Shown here: in pieces, positions 32,901 through 40,431 of the stretch | Numbering within the stretch: the stretch's first letter is position 1 | Layout: each line of letters begins with the position of its first letter | The notes under the pieces: generated by a model | The model's input: only the letters and a program-made list of their open reading frames with translations | Databases searched by the model: none | Told to the model about the DNA's origin: nothing | Source of the DNA: JAOUEA01 sp963825635 | GTDB taxonomy: Bacteria > Actinomycetota > UBA4738 > HRBIN12 | Assembly: GCA_963825635.1 (NCBI GenBank) | Contig: CAWGTU010000003.1 | Span: forward strand, 496,001 to 560,000 | DNA length: 64,000 nucleotides | Direction: 5' to 3' | Made by a program: the position numbers and the translations under genes

Positions 32901-33373
32901 CGATCCTCGAACACCGACTCGAGGACGCGGTCACCGAGCTCGCGTCGGGGGTGGAACAGATGCGGGGGTATCACGTCGACGTGTTCGCGGAAGGGTTCCC
33001 TCACCTCGTGCGGAGCCTGGTCGAGCTCGGCCGGCGCGACGAGGCGGAGACGTACCGTGACCTCACGGGCGACGGCCAATCTCCATACGCTGCCGCTATG
33101 GGCCGGGCCGTCGACGGGATCGTCGCGACCGACCCGGCCGAGGCGATCGCCCTGCTGCGCGAGGCTTGCGACCGCCTCGAGGCGCTGGGCGTGGCCACGG
33201 ACCGTGGCCTCGTGCTGTTGGACCTCGCGCAGGCCCAGATACGAGCCGGCGAGGCGGCGGCGGCCACGATCGCGCAGGCCCGCGACGTGCTGACGTCGAA
33301 CGGCGCGCTGGGCTGGCTGCCCCGCGCCGACGCGATCGAAGCCGATGCTCACGGTGCTAACGAGTCCGGATGA
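29921..33373 (+). CDS. Zinc-ribbon/class III nucleotide cyclase/AAA ATPase/TPR signalling protein
   Basis: A 1150-residue multidomain protein. Residues 4-22 form a zinc ribbon (CGSCGGENPENAKFCLHCG). A class III adenylate/guanylate cyclase domain follows (about 36-215): metal Asps in ALFADLVGSTT and KFMGDAVLAVFG, and TGDAVNVAARLQS. An AAA_16/STAND-type ATPase comes next, with Walker A GPAGVGKSRLV (about 266) and Walker B LVLEDIHWADD. From about 680 on there are TPR-like helical repeats. This is the actinobacterial pattern for sensors that couple protein interaction and ATP binding to cyclic-nucleotide synthesis. TAGGCT lies 6 bases before the ATG (leaderless). The input signal is unknown. Confidence 0.88.
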   Translation: MRTCGSCGGENPENAKFCLHCGAAIEETAAPTRMERKYATALFADLVGSTTLAEQQDPEIVQSVVGRTFDRLSAEIERYGGHLEKFMGDAVLAVFGIPRSHEDDPERAVRAALEMLAVLSELNRGFAAEGKPQLAMRIGIEAGEVLVDLERATGARDRMLTGDAVNVAARLQSAAEPGTIVVGPSVYAAVKDVIELTELAPLTLKGKAEPVPAWNALSVPAKRRGERPALGLQSALMGRDEELTVLKQTLHRVESEGRPALVTLIGPAGVGKSRLVRELSAHVEGLPQTFYWRAGRCMAYGNTSYSALADAVKAHCEVLEDDPADVALEKTTRAVVELFGDDELAPLLAALVTAADRVHSRETLFEAWRRFLERMAARYPLVLVLEDIHWADDGLLDFIEHAADWAQGPVLLLALARPELLERRPTWGGGKRNAASIYLEPLTPDEDAAMVDDLLPGAISDELRKLIVDRAEGNPLYTEEIVRMLIDRGVIRATEASRWEVAAAVADVDVPRSIQGLIAARLDGLPDDEKALLQDASVIGRTFWLGSVASLAGLAPGVAREALGRLRVKELIVPHEPSSFRDEPEFSFHHSLLRDGAYDSLPKSLRATKHEAVATWAAERAGDRVDEIAELIATHSLEALRYHEELGESGPELQAAAREAFRWARAAGARASAMWQPVEAQRWLRQASELADAAGASTIERIEILRYRTKDVYLDVITVRGAEPSVRELLALAREAGDRRSEGYALTRLGIIAFEQGNDDALWPDLDAAIETLEPLGDSPELADALRINGWVRWRRGLATEAEPALRRSIEIATRVDAPVTLAEATMDLAITVSMLGQGDEAIATIEEARRLATACGDLNVLMRLNNNYPSTIETWTSDYARTRDFLLQGLELARKAGVRTNVGWLLGSLGDNAAIIGDMREAERYQREALEEARAMETGPLLAMRLSALCLALVQQGRLEECREVLGEASGLAEANPEPQIDIWLEFIRGVLAILEHRLEDAVTELASGVEQMRGYHVDVFAEGFPHLVRSLVELGRRDEAETYRDLTGDGQSPYAAAMGRAVDGIVATDPAEAIALLREACDRLEALGVATDRGLVLLDLAQAQIRAGEAAAATIAQARDVLTSNGALGWLPRADAIEADAHGANESG

Positions 33374-33545
33374 TGGCGTGAGGGAGCAGGCCATGAGGTC
33401 CGCCCCGAAGATGATCCGATCGTTGCGGGATCGGCTCTGTCCACGCCACCATCGGAGGAGATTCACGGCCGAGACCCAATACCCGATGTCAGAGCCTCGA
33501 ATCACAATCGTGTAACTCCCCTCCCCGCCCCGATCGGGAGGTCCC

Positions 33546-33782
33546 ATGCACGGGCGTGTTCGCAGGTTCCGTGAGGCACGCGACGCCGTGGAGTTCTCGC
33601 TCGGCGGCGCCTTCGCCAGCATCGAGGAAGCACGCGATGCGCTCGAACGACTCGCTACGATCGTCGACGATCGAGCCGAGGTCGATGGGCTGCGCGGAGC
33701 GATCGAGCTGATCGCGTACGCGGTCGAGGGGCTGGCCGTCGCGGTCGGCCAGATCGAGCTCGACGGGACACGCCGGCGATGA
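33546..33782 (+). CDS. Small hypothetical protein
   Basis: A 78-residue helical protein (MHGRVRRFREARDAVEFSLG, then EEARDALERLATIVDDRAEV). It is not assigned to a family. A GGGAGG ribosome site lies 5 bases before the ATG, and codon use matches neighbouring genes, which supports a real gene. It is followed after 40 bases by the epimerase-like gene. The 172 bases before it, after the cyclase-ATPase stop, hold no other feature I can support. Confidence 0.45.
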   Translation: MHGRVRRFREARDAVEFSLGGAFASIEEARDALERLATIVDDRAEVDGLRGAIELIAYAVEGLAVAVGQIELDGTRRR

Positions 33783-33822
33783 TCGGCCACCGGTCCCCGC
33801 AGGTCCGTAGGCTCCTTCTCCC

Positions 33823-34407
33823 ATGCGCATCTTCATCGCGGGAGCGACCGGGGTACTCGGGATCAGGGTGGTGCCGCTGCTCGTCGCCGAGGGGCACGAG
33901 GTGTGGGGCATGACGCGAACGCCGAGCAAGGCCGACACCCTGCGAGCGCTCGGAGCGGAGCCGAGCGTATGCGACGTCTTCGACCTTCCGGCCCTGCGAG
34001 ATGCGATCCTCGACGCGGATCCAGAGATGCTCTTGCACTTGCTCACCGACCTTCCCGACGACGTGTCGGCGATCGAAGGATTCACCGGCGCGAACGCCCG
34101 GATCCGCCGGGAAGGCACCCGGAACCTGCTCCGTGCCGCACGGGCCGCCGGCACCACCCGTCTCCTCGCCGAAAGCGTGGCGTGGGAGCTCCCGGGAGAC
34201 GCGGGTCGAGCGGTGACCGAGCTCGAGCGTGCCGTGCTGCATGTGGGCGGCGTCGTGCTGCGGTACGGGCAGTTCTACGGACCTGGCACGTACCACGAGG
34301 AGCAGCCGCCCCCGCCACCGAGGGTCCTGATCGACGAGGCCGCGAAGCAGACCGTCGGTGCCCTCGAGGCACGCACGGGCGTGCTCGAGATCGTCGACCC
34401 GCAGTAG
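33823..34407 (+). CDS. Short NAD(P)-binding epimerase-like protein
   Basis: A 194-residue protein with an extended-SDR N-terminus (MRIFIAGATGVLGIRVVPLL, G-x-x-G-x-x-G), an Asp-containing second-strand region, and RYGQFYGPGTYHEE near the end. Extended SDR epimerases usually have about 300 residues, and the usual YxxxK is not visible, so this is a shortened member whose activity is doubtful. TAGGCT lies 9 bases before the ATG. A strong hairpin overlaps its stop codon. Confidence 0.72.
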   Translation: MRIFIAGATGVLGIRVVPLLVAEGHEVWGMTRTPSKADTLRALGAEPSVCDVFDLPALRDAILDADPEMLLHLLTDLPDDVSAIEGFTGANARIRREGTRNLLRAARAAGTTRLLAESVAWELPGDAGRAVTELERAVLHVGGVVLRYGQFYGPGTYHEEQPPPPPRVLIDEAAKQTVGALEARTGVLEIVDPQ

Positions 34408-34425
34408 TCCAGCGAGGACTACTGC
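34401..34425 (+). terminator. Hairpin overlapping the epimerase-like gene stop
   Basis: GCAGTAGTCC and GGACTACTGC form a perfect 10-bp stem around AGCGA. The TAG stop (34405-34407) lies inside the first arm. It probably ends this transcript before the leaderless hydrolase-cyclase gene at 34530. Confidence 0.7.
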
Positions 34426-34529
34426 CCGCATACTCCTCGACGTGTGGTTCAAGGACAGCGAAAGCAACACCCTGCGATCACGCAGTGGCGGCAGGCGCGC
34501 GCCCCCTGGCACCGCTATAGGGTCGTGCC

Positions 34530-35906
34530 ATGACCCAGATGCCTCGAACGAGGTACGCGACGACGGCCGACGGTGTGCACGTCGCGTACCAGGCTTTCGG
34601 CGACGGACCGATCGACATCCTGTTCGTCCTCGGCTGGGTCACGCACATCGAGCGGATGTGGGACCAGCCGAGCGTGGCCCGGTTCCTGGGACGTCTGGCG
34701 TCGTTCGCACGAGTGATGGTGTTCGACAAGCGGGGGGTCGGCATGTCCGATCGGGTCCGCGAAGACCGGCTCCCGTCGCTGGAGGTCCGGATCGACGACG
34801 CACGGGCCGTGATGGATGCCGTCGGTTCGGAACGGGCGGTCGTGCTCGGTCACTCCGAAGGCGGTCCGATGGCGACCCTGTTCGCCGCCACCCACCCGGC
34901 GCGAACGATCGCCTTGGTGCTGTTCGGAACGACCGCGTGCTGGAACAATGCACCCGACTACCCCTTCAGCATGCCCATCGACGCGTTCGACGCGGACGAC
35001 GCGGCCTTCCGGGAGCGACGGGACCGTCTCTGGGGCACGGAGGAACTCGCGACGGTCTACCTGACGGAATCGTTCGCGCCGGATCTCGCTGACGACGGGC
35101 CGACGGTCGCCTGGCTCGCCGACTACATGCGCAACGCCGCAAGTCCGGGCGCCGTCGACGCATTCTCGCGGATGAACTCGTCGATCGACGTCCGATCCGC
35201 ACTTCCCGCGATCCATGTGCCGACCCTCGTCATGGCACGTGATGACGATCTGGATTACGCAGCTGGGGAGACGAAGTGGCTTGCAGAGCAGATCCGCGGC
35301 GCCCGATTCGTGTCCTTCCCCGGGAACGAGCACTACATCTTCATGGGCGATCAGGACCAGCTGCTCGACGAGATCGAGAGGTTCGTATCGGAGGTCCGCA
35401 GCGAGGAGGCCGACCTCGACCGGATGCTCGCCACCGTGATGTTCACCGACATCGTTGGATCCACGGCCACCGCGGCCGACCTGGGTGACAAGGGCTGGCG
35501 GGACCTGGTGGAGCGACACCACGGCGTCGTGCGGGCGCTGCTCGGTCGCTTCCGTGGCACGGAGGTCGACACCGCCGGTGACGGCTTCTTCGCCACCTTC
35601 GACGGGCCGGCGCGGGCCGTGCGGTGCGCCCAAGCGATCTGCGGGGCCGTCCCGGATCTCGGTATCGAGATCCGGGCGGGTATCCACACAGGTGAGGTCG
35701 AGACGATCGCCGGGAAGGTCGGCGGCATCGCGGTGAACATTGGAGCGCGTATCGCCTCGCTCGCCGGACCGTCCGAGGTGCTGGTCTCCCACACGGTCCG
35801 AGGCCTCGTGGCCGGTTCCGGTCTCACCTTCGAGGACGTCGGCGAGCACGATCTGAAGGGGATCCCCGACCGCTGGCACCTCTATCGCGCGGCGCCCGGC
35901 GACTGA
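34530..35906 (+). CDS. Alpha/beta hydrolase fused to class III adenylate cyclase
   Basis: A 458-residue fusion. Residues 1-285 are an alpha/beta hydrolase: VVLGHSEGGPMATL holds the nucleophile (about 108), MARDDDLDY the acid and PGNEHYIFMGD the His, so the triad seems complete. Residues 295-455 are a cyclase domain with TVMFTDIVGSTA and TAGDGFFATFDG (metal Asps), and GGIAVNIGARI. The same order occurs in mycobacterial Rv1900c-type cyclases. The hydrolase half may act as a sensor or as an enzyme whose activity modulates cyclic AMP. TAGGGT lies 6 bases before the ATG (leaderless). Confidence 0.9.
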   Translation: MTQMPRTRYATTADGVHVAYQAFGDGPIDILFVLGWVTHIERMWDQPSVARFLGRLASFARVMVFDKRGVGMSDRVREDRLPSLEVRIDDARAVMDAVGSERAVVLGHSEGGPMATLFAATHPARTIALVLFGTTACWNNAPDYPFSMPIDAFDADDAAFRERRDRLWGTEELATVYLTESFAPDLADDGPTVAWLADYMRNAASPGAVDAFSRMNSSIDVRSALPAIHVPTLVMARDDDLDYAAGETKWLAEQIRGARFVSFPGNEHYIFMGDQDQLLDEIERFVSEVRSEEADLDRMLATVMFTDIVGSTATAADLGDKGWRDLVERHHGVVRALLGRFRGTEVDTAGDGFFATFDGPARAVRCAQAICGAVPDLGIEIRAGIHTGEVETIAGKVGGIAVNIGARIASLAGPSEVLVSHTVRGLVAGSGLTFEDVGEHDLKGIPDRWHLYRAAPGD

Positions 35907-35962
35907 GCTCGGCAGGATCAGCGCCGGATGCCGATGTCAGACCGGGAGTGGGGCGCGGCGGC

Positions 35963-36145
35963 TCAGGCGCCCGAGTACTCCTCGGCGTGGTCCGAGCGGT
36001 CCTTGGCCCACGTCTGATCGATGATCTCGATCGTCTCGGCCACCGAGCGGCCGTTCTCCTCGGCCGCGGCCTGCACATCCTCGAACCTGATGTTGTGCTC
36101 ACCCATCTGCAGGTGGGCTTGCATGCATCCGCACGTCAAGCACAT
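35963..36145 (-). CDS. Small cysteine-motif protein (60 aa)
   Basis: A 60-residue protein beginning MCLTCGCMQAH, a C-x2-C-x-C-x3-H arrangement that looks able to hold a metal. The remainder is a charged helix pair (RFEDVQAAAEENGRSVAETI). Similar short CLTCGC proteins occur in Actinomycetota, but no function is known to me. ATG 36145 has an AAGGAGG site 5 bases away. The frame stays open far upstream, so a longer form starting at 36232 cannot be excluded. It is divergent from the HTH gene of module 2. Confidence 0.65.
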   Translation of the reverse strand: MCLTCGCMQAHLQMGEHNIRFEDVQAAAEENGRSVAETIEIIDQTWAKDRSDHAEEYSGA

Positions 36146-36243
36146 GGCTGCCTCCTTCCCTACTAGGGCTTCATGCTCGTCCAGCCACTGAACGAAACAC
36201 CGGCCTCGGTGATACTTCTTGCTCATCACGCTCATGTGTTTGA

Positions 36244-36260
36244 TGCATCGCGCCGATGCA
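36244..36260. promoter_or_regulatory. Operator-like dyad at the module 2 promoter
   Basis: TGCATCG (36244-36250), CGC, CGATGCA (36254-36260) is a perfect 7-3-7 palindrome just upstream of the -10 TATCAT (36268-36273). GATGCA recurs at 36280-36285 over the start codon, giving three copies around the promoter. Likely autoregulatory site of the HTH protein that follows. Confidence 0.65.
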
Positions 36261-36280
36261 GGTGAGATATCATGATGTGG

Positions 36281-36589
36281 ATGCATGCAGCGCAGTTCGT
36301 CCGCGAGGCCCGGCTTCGCGCCGGCCTCACCCAGCGGGCGCTCGCGTCTCGCGCGGGGGTCTCGCAACCGTTGGTTGCCCGTATCGAGAGCGGGAGGGTG
36401 CAGCCTTCCTTTGAGCGCGTGCTCGACCTGGTGCGCGCCTGCGGCTTCGACCTCGACGTCCGTGTCGTTCCCCTCGACGAAGATGCGTGGACGCTCGCCG
36501 AGCAGGGCGCACAGCTCGACCCCGACGCCCGGCTCGACCGGTTGCTCGCGGGCGTCGAGCTGGCACAGGAGGCGCAGGGCGATGGCTGA
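36281..36589 (+). CDS. XRE-family HTH regulator of module 2 (putative antitoxin)
   Basis: A 102-residue protein with a lambda-type helix-turn-helix at about residues 8-60 (AGLTQRALASRAGVSQPLVA, then FERVLDLVRACGFDLDV). It is clearly paralogous to the module 1 regulator, with matching N-termini and the shared RACG segment. I chose ATG 36281: TATCAT lies 7 bases upstream (leaderless), as at module 1. ATG 36272 is an in-frame alternative. Its end overlaps the nucleotidyltransferase gene by 8 bases. Repressor/antitoxin role is inferred. Confidence 0.82.
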   Translation: MHAAQFVREARLRAGLTQRALASRAGVSQPLVARIESGRVQPSFERVLDLVRACGFDLDVRVVPLDEDAWTLAEQGAQLDPDARLDRLLAGVELAQEAQGDG

Positions 36590-37088
36590 GTTCCGCCCGC
36601 AGGAGATCATGGCGGTGCTCGACCGCCACGGGGTGCGCTACGTCCTCGTTGGCGGGCTCGCTGCCGTGCTGCACGGCGCGGCGCACCTGACCACCGACGT
36701 CGACGTGGTACCTGAGGACGGCCGGGAGAATCTCGCCCGGCTCTCGGAGGCGCTGCACGAGCTCCACGCGAGGATCAGGGTGTTGGGCGAGCCTGACGGT
36801 GTGCCTTTCGACCACTCTGCGGAGTCGCTCGGTCGCGTCTCGATCTGGAACCTCGTGACCGACCTGGGCGACCTCGACATCACGTTTGTACCGAGCGGCA
36901 CCCAGGGCTACCGCGACCTCGAGCGAGACGCCGAGGTGATGACCGTGCGGGGCGTCTCGGTGCCGGTGGCCTCCCTCGCCGACGTGATCCGGTCGAAAGA
37001 GGCCGCGGGGCGCGCCCGCGATCGTGCGGTGCTGCCGGCCCTGCGGGAGCTGCTCGCGCGTCAGCAACGAGCCGCCCGAGGCGATTGA
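36582..37088 (+). CDS. Nucleotidyltransferase of HTH-nucleotidyltransferase module 2
   Basis: A 168-residue nucleotidyltransferase-fold protein: YVLVGGLAAVLHG, LTTDVDVVP (D-x-D) and LGDLDITFVP (third Asp), in the same spacing as module 1. It belongs with AbiEii/MenT/DUF6036-like proteins. An AGGAGG site lies 10 bases before ATG 36582, inside the HTH gene, and the genes overlap by 8 bases. It ends QQRAARGD without the long tail seen in module 1. Directly after it come a 10-bp tandem repeat and a broken gene, consistent with an acquired module. Toxin activity is inference. Confidence 0.75.
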   Translation: MAEFRPQEIMAVLDRHGVRYVLVGGLAAVLHGAAHLTTDVDVVPEDGRENLARLSEALHELHARIRVLGEPDGVPFDHSAESLGRVSIWNLVTDLGDLDITFVPSGTQGYRDLERDAEVMTVRGVSVPVASLADVIRSKEAAGRARDRAVLPALRELLARQQRAARGD

Positions 37089-37130
37089 CGGCTCAGTTGT
37101 CCTGAGACCTGGGGTTGCGCACCCTCGCGA

Positions 37131-37159
37131 GCTGGCCGATGCTGGCCGATGCTGGCCGG
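37131..37159 (+). repeat. 10-bp tandem repeat after module 2
   Basis: GCTGGCCGAT occurs twice and a third copy is complete except for its last base (GCTGGCCGGA), between the nucleotidyltransferase stop and a gene remnant. Confidence 0.8.
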
Positions 37160-37190
37160 ACGGAGCCGAAGGATCGGTGGTGGACCGCAT

Positions 37191-37498
37191 GACCCTGCGG
37201 AGCTTCGCCGCCGCTCTTCGACGCATTCGTCGACCCAGCGCAACGGACACGCTGGATGCCTAGCGGCGAGCTGCGCACGCGCACCGCGACGAAGCCGCTG
37301 CGCGCTCGGTTCGACTGGGGCGATGACAGCCAGCGGGTGCACGTCACGTTCACGGCGAAAGGCGACGGCAAGAGCACGGTGTCGATCTCGCACGAGCGCC
37401 TCGCCGACGCGGCCGAGCGCGATCGCATGAAGGCCTACTGGCGTAGCCGGACCACCGCCCTGAAACGAGACCTGGAAGGGGGACCGCGCTCGGCCTAG
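37191..37498 (+). pseudogene. C-terminal remnant of an SRPBCC-type protein
   Basis: The frame reads ASPPLFDAFVDPAQRTRW, then MPSGELRTRTATKPLRARFD and continues with HVTFTAKGDGKSTVSISHERL and MKAYWRSRTTALKRDLE. This is the C-terminal half of the SRPBCC/AHSA1-like domain found in proteins of the DUF4287-SRPBCC type, which have a further N-terminal part. Here a stop (37190-37192) cuts the frame just upstream. The 80-codon frame from ATG 37256 starts inside the conserved domain, so the gene is truncated. Fragments of the missing part may lie in other frames upstream. Confidence 0.6.
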
Positions 37499-37528
37499 GC
37501 TTCGGGTCCAAGAGGAAAGGGGTTCGCC

Positions 37529-38710
37529 GTGGACCGCACACCTGCCCATGCCGTGGTGCCGTTGCTCGCCGCCGCGATGGCGATCTTCGTGTTCACCGTC
37601 GTGATCGGGATCCTGAACGGCACCGACCTCGTGGACTTCGGTCACGGCACGATCCTGGCCCACGTGCACTCGGGCACCCTGGGTTGGATCACGCTCTCGA
37701 TCTTCGCCGCGACGGCCTGGATCTTCGGAGCCGACCGACTCCCCCGGCTGCTGCGGGACGGCGCGATCGTCGCCGTGGTCGCCTACGTGCTCACGTTCTG
37801 GGCCGACCTCACCGACCTGCGGCCGGTCGCCGGCACCCTGATGTTGGCCGCGATCGTGTGGTTCGCGGCCTGGACCTTCGGCGTGCGGAAGGGCCAGACG
37901 CTCACCGTGCCGAAGCTCTCGATGCTGCTCTCCCAGGTGAACCTCGTGATCGGCGGCGTGCTCGGGGTGATCCTCGGGCTGATGCTCTCCGGCGTGATCG
38001 ACCTGTCCGAGGGGATGCAGGGGGCTCACCCGGCGATGATGGTCGTGGGCTACCTGATCCTCGCCGGCGTCGCGATCGACGAGCAGCTGCTCGGGGGCCC
38101 CGGCACCGAGGAGCTGACCCGCGGCGGACGATGGCAGGCGTGGCTCTTCTTCCTGGCCGGGATCTTCCTGGCGGTCGGCATCCTGTTCGAAGTGATGCCG
38201 CTGCTGGGCCTGAACCTGCTGTTCGAGGTGATCGGCGTGGGCATCGTCCTCATACGGCACCGGTCGCGCCTGGCGTCGGTCGGATGGGGGACGCCGTCAA
38301 CGGCGAGGTTCGGGGCGGCGTCGATCCTGTTCCTGGTGCCGGCGCTCGGGATCCTCGGCTACGTGATCGTGCGATACAGCGAGGACATCGAGGCGACCCC
38401 GACACGCCTGCTCCTCGCGCTCGACCATGCCACCTTCGTCGGGATCCTCACGAACGCGATCTTCGGGCTACTGTTCATCGCGGCGGCCTCGCGTCGCGAG
38501 GTGTGGTCGTGGGCGGATCAGGTGGTGTTCTGGGCGATCAACCTCGGGGTGGCCGGCTTCGTGATCGGCCTGCTCGCCGACGCCCCCGAGATCAAACGCA
38601 TCGCCACGCCGATCATGGGAGCGGGCATCTTGCTGGGCCTCGTGGTGGTCGCGATGCGGATGCGAGCGGGCACTCAGGAAGCGGCTCCGGCGGTCGATCC
38701 GCGCGGCTGA
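37529..38710 (+). CDS. Polytopic membrane protein, heme-copper oxidase subunit I/NnrS-like
   Basis: A 393-residue protein with about eleven hydrophobic segments. Histidines sit at helix ends in TILAHVHSGTLGWITL, QGAHPAMMVVGYL and LLALDHATFVGILTNAIFG, a pattern seen in cytochrome-oxidase-I-like and NnrS-like proteins. The full set of six metal-binding His of a true oxidase is not evident, so I would not call it a terminal oxidase. The HVHSG motif suggests heme or copper binding. GTG 37529 has a GGAAAGGGG site. It lies upstream of a kinase remnant. Confidence 0.62.
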   Translation: MDRTPAHAVVPLLAAAMAIFVFTVVIGILNGTDLVDFGHGTILAHVHSGTLGWITLSIFAATAWIFGADRLPRLLRDGAIVAVVAYVLTFWADLTDLRPVAGTLMLAAIVWFAAWTFGVRKGQTLTVPKLSMLLSQVNLVIGGVLGVILGLMLSGVIDLSEGMQGAHPAMMVVGYLILAGVAIDEQLLGGPGTEELTRGGRWQAWLFFLAGIFLAVGILFEVMPLLGLNLLFEVIGVGIVLIRHRSRLASVGWGTPSTARFGAASILFLVPALGILGYVIVRYSEDIEATPTRLLLALDHATFVGILTNAIFGLLFIAAASRREVWSWADQVVFWAINLGVAGFVIGLLADAPEIKRIATPIMGAGILLGLVVVAMRMRAGTQEAAPAVDPRG

Positions 38711-38777
38711 GCGATCAGCGGCCGACGCACGACTCCGGCCGAGGCCGACTCTGGTTCGGAGGCTCGTCGCGCTGGCG

Positions 38778-39299
38778 GTGAAGGCGGAGCTCGCCGACAC
38801 GATGATCGATCGCGACACGGCGCGAGCGCATGAGGTCCTCGCCGAGGTGCAGGCGGAGACGCAGGAGGCGCTCGAGTCGCTGCGAGATCTGGCCCGGGGG
38901 ATCTATCCACCGCTCCTCGTGGACCGAGGGCTGCCGGAGGCGCTGAAGGCGCAAGTGCGTAAGGCGCCGATGGCGGCCTCGATGCACGCAGACGGAGTGG
39001 GCCGCTATCCCCGGGAGATCGAGGCCACCGTGTACTTCTGCTGCCTCGAGGCGCTGCAGAACGCCGGGAAGTATGCGGAGGCGAGACACGTCTACGTGAC
39101 GCTCGAGGCGTCGAACGGAGCCCTCACGTTCGCCATCGAGGACGACGGGAGCGGGTTCGATCCTGGTGCGACGCCTCGCGGCATGGGGCTGCAGAACATG
39201 GCAGATCGTCTCGCTGCCGTCGGGAGAACCCTCGAGATCAGGTCCGAACCTGGGCGGGGCACGACGATCCACGGGTCGCTTCCGGTGACGTCCGCGTGA
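38778..39299 (+). pseudogene. Truncated sensor histidine kinase (HATPase part only)
   Basis: A 173-residue fragment covering the end of a HisKA_3 dimerisation helix (LESLRDLARGIYPPLLVDRG) and a complete HATPase_c domain (LEALQNAGKYAEARHVYVTL, DDGSGFDPG, GMGLQNMADRLAAVGRTLE). Upstream in frame only RRLVALAVKAELADTM is kept; the E/R-D-x-H-D-G-A-Q phospho-acceptor box and the whole sensor are missing. Homology begins just ahead of GTG 38778, directly after the membrane gene. It is probably a decayed kinase, or at most an ATP-binding partner without its own His. Confidence 0.65.
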
Positions 39300-39375
39300 G
39301 CCCGCCGCCGGCGCCGGTGGCAGTCGCCGCGGCGCCGATCTCACGTCGGGAGGACGGTCGGGTCAGACTGAGCTC

Positions 39376-40431
39376 GTGACGCGCTGGGTCTTCCACGTCG
39401 ACATGGACGAGTTCATCGCGGCCGTCGAGGTGCTGCGCCACCCCGAGCTGCGTGGGAAACCCGTGATCGTGGGCGGGGCCGGCGACCCGACGAAGCGGGG
39501 CGTCGTCTCCACCGCGTCGTACGAGGCGAGGGAGTTCGGCGTGCGGTCGGCCATGCCGCTGCGCACCGCGTTGAAGCGATGTCCCGACGGCGTGTTCCTC
39601 GCGGTCGATGCGGACCACTACCTCGAGGCGAGCGGTCGAGTGATGGACACGCTGCGCACGTTCCCAGCCGTGGTGCAGGTGCTCGGCTGGGACGAGGCGT
39701 TCATGTCTGTCGAGTCCGACGACCCCGAGGCGTTCGCTCGGGAGATCCAGGCCCAGGTGCTCGAGCAGACCGGCCTCTGGTGTTCGATCGGCGTCGGCGA
39801 CTCACGGCATCGAGCGAAGCTCGCCAGCGCGTTCGCGAAGCCGCGAGGAGTGTTCCGGCTCACGCGGGTGGAGTGGCCGGCGCTGATGGGTCCCAAGCCG
39901 GTCGACGCGCTGTGGGGCATCGGGAGGAAGACCGCCGACAAGCTGAACGAGCTCGGGATCCACACGGTCGACGAACTCGCGGACGCCGATGACGGGGCGC
40001 TCGCGGCTCGGTTCGGACCGAACACCGGACCGTGGATCCGCAGCCTCGGCACCGGCAACGACGACGGCGAGGTCAGCGCCGAACCGTACGTGCGGCGAGG
40101 GCAGAGTCACGAACGAACGTTCCAGCGGGACCTGACCGACCCAGAGGAGATCCGTGGAGAAACCGAGCGCATCGCGCGAGAGCTCGTCGCCGAACTCCCC
40201 GAGGACCGGCTCGTGATGCGGGTGACCGTGAAGCTCCGCACGTCGTCGTTCTTCACCTCGACCCACGGCAAGAAGCTCCCCGAGTCGACCCGGGACCCCG
40301 ACCTGATCGTGGATCACGCCCTCGAGGCGCTCGGGCGGTTCGAGCTCGACCGTCCCGTTCGCCTGCTCGGCGTGCGCGTAGAGCTCTCCGAGCCCGACAC
40401 CGAAGGAGGTCGTGCGACCGGCGTCACGTGA
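39376..40431 (+). CDS. dinB: DNA polymerase IV (Y-family, DinB type)
   Basis: A 351-residue Y-family polymerase for translesion synthesis. The palm carries FHVDMDEFIAAVE and LGWDEAFMSVES, keeping the metal Asp residues and the Glu; the usual SxDE is WDE. KPVIVGGAGDPTKRGVVSTA and YEAREFGVRSAMP are the finger motifs. A helix-hairpin-helix (LWGIGRKTADKLNELGI) and the little-finger domain follow. No beta-clamp-binding QLxLF-type motif is seen at the C-terminus, which ends GGRATGVT. Its stop overlaps that of the molybdoenzyme by 8 bases, tail to tail. Confidence 0.9.
   Translation: MTRWVFHVDMDEFIAAVEVLRHPELRGKPVIVGGAGDPTKRGVVSTASYEAREFGVRSAMPLRTALKRCPDGVFLAVDADHYLEASGRVMDTLRTFPAVVQVLGWDEAFMSVESDDPEAFAREIQAQVLEQTGLWCSIGVGDSRHRAKLASAFAKPRGVFRLTRVEWPALMGPKPVDALWGIGRKTADKLNELGIHTVDELADADDGALAARFGPNTGPWIRSLGTGNDDGEVSAEPYVRRGQSHERTFQRDLTDPEEIRGETERIARELVAELPEDRLVMRVTVKLRTSSFFTSTHGKKLPESTRDPDLIVDHALEALGRFELDRPVRLLGVRVELSEPDTEGGRATGVT

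Noticed and set aside
33374..33545. Possible GlnR half-sites (ATCAC-n6-GTAAC near 33498-33513)
   Set aside because: A single imperfect pair in front of an unknown 78-residue protein; not distinguishable from chance.
30683..33790. A 1035-codon open frame opposite the cyclase-ATPase gene
   Set aside because: It is the antisense shadow of a gene with clear cyclase, Walker and TPR motifs; its translation is rich in low-complexity Arg/Gly/Val and matches no family.
37529..38710. Terminal cytochrome oxidase subunit I
   Set aside because: Only a few helix-end histidines are present, and no subunit II, III or heme-assembly genes are nearby.
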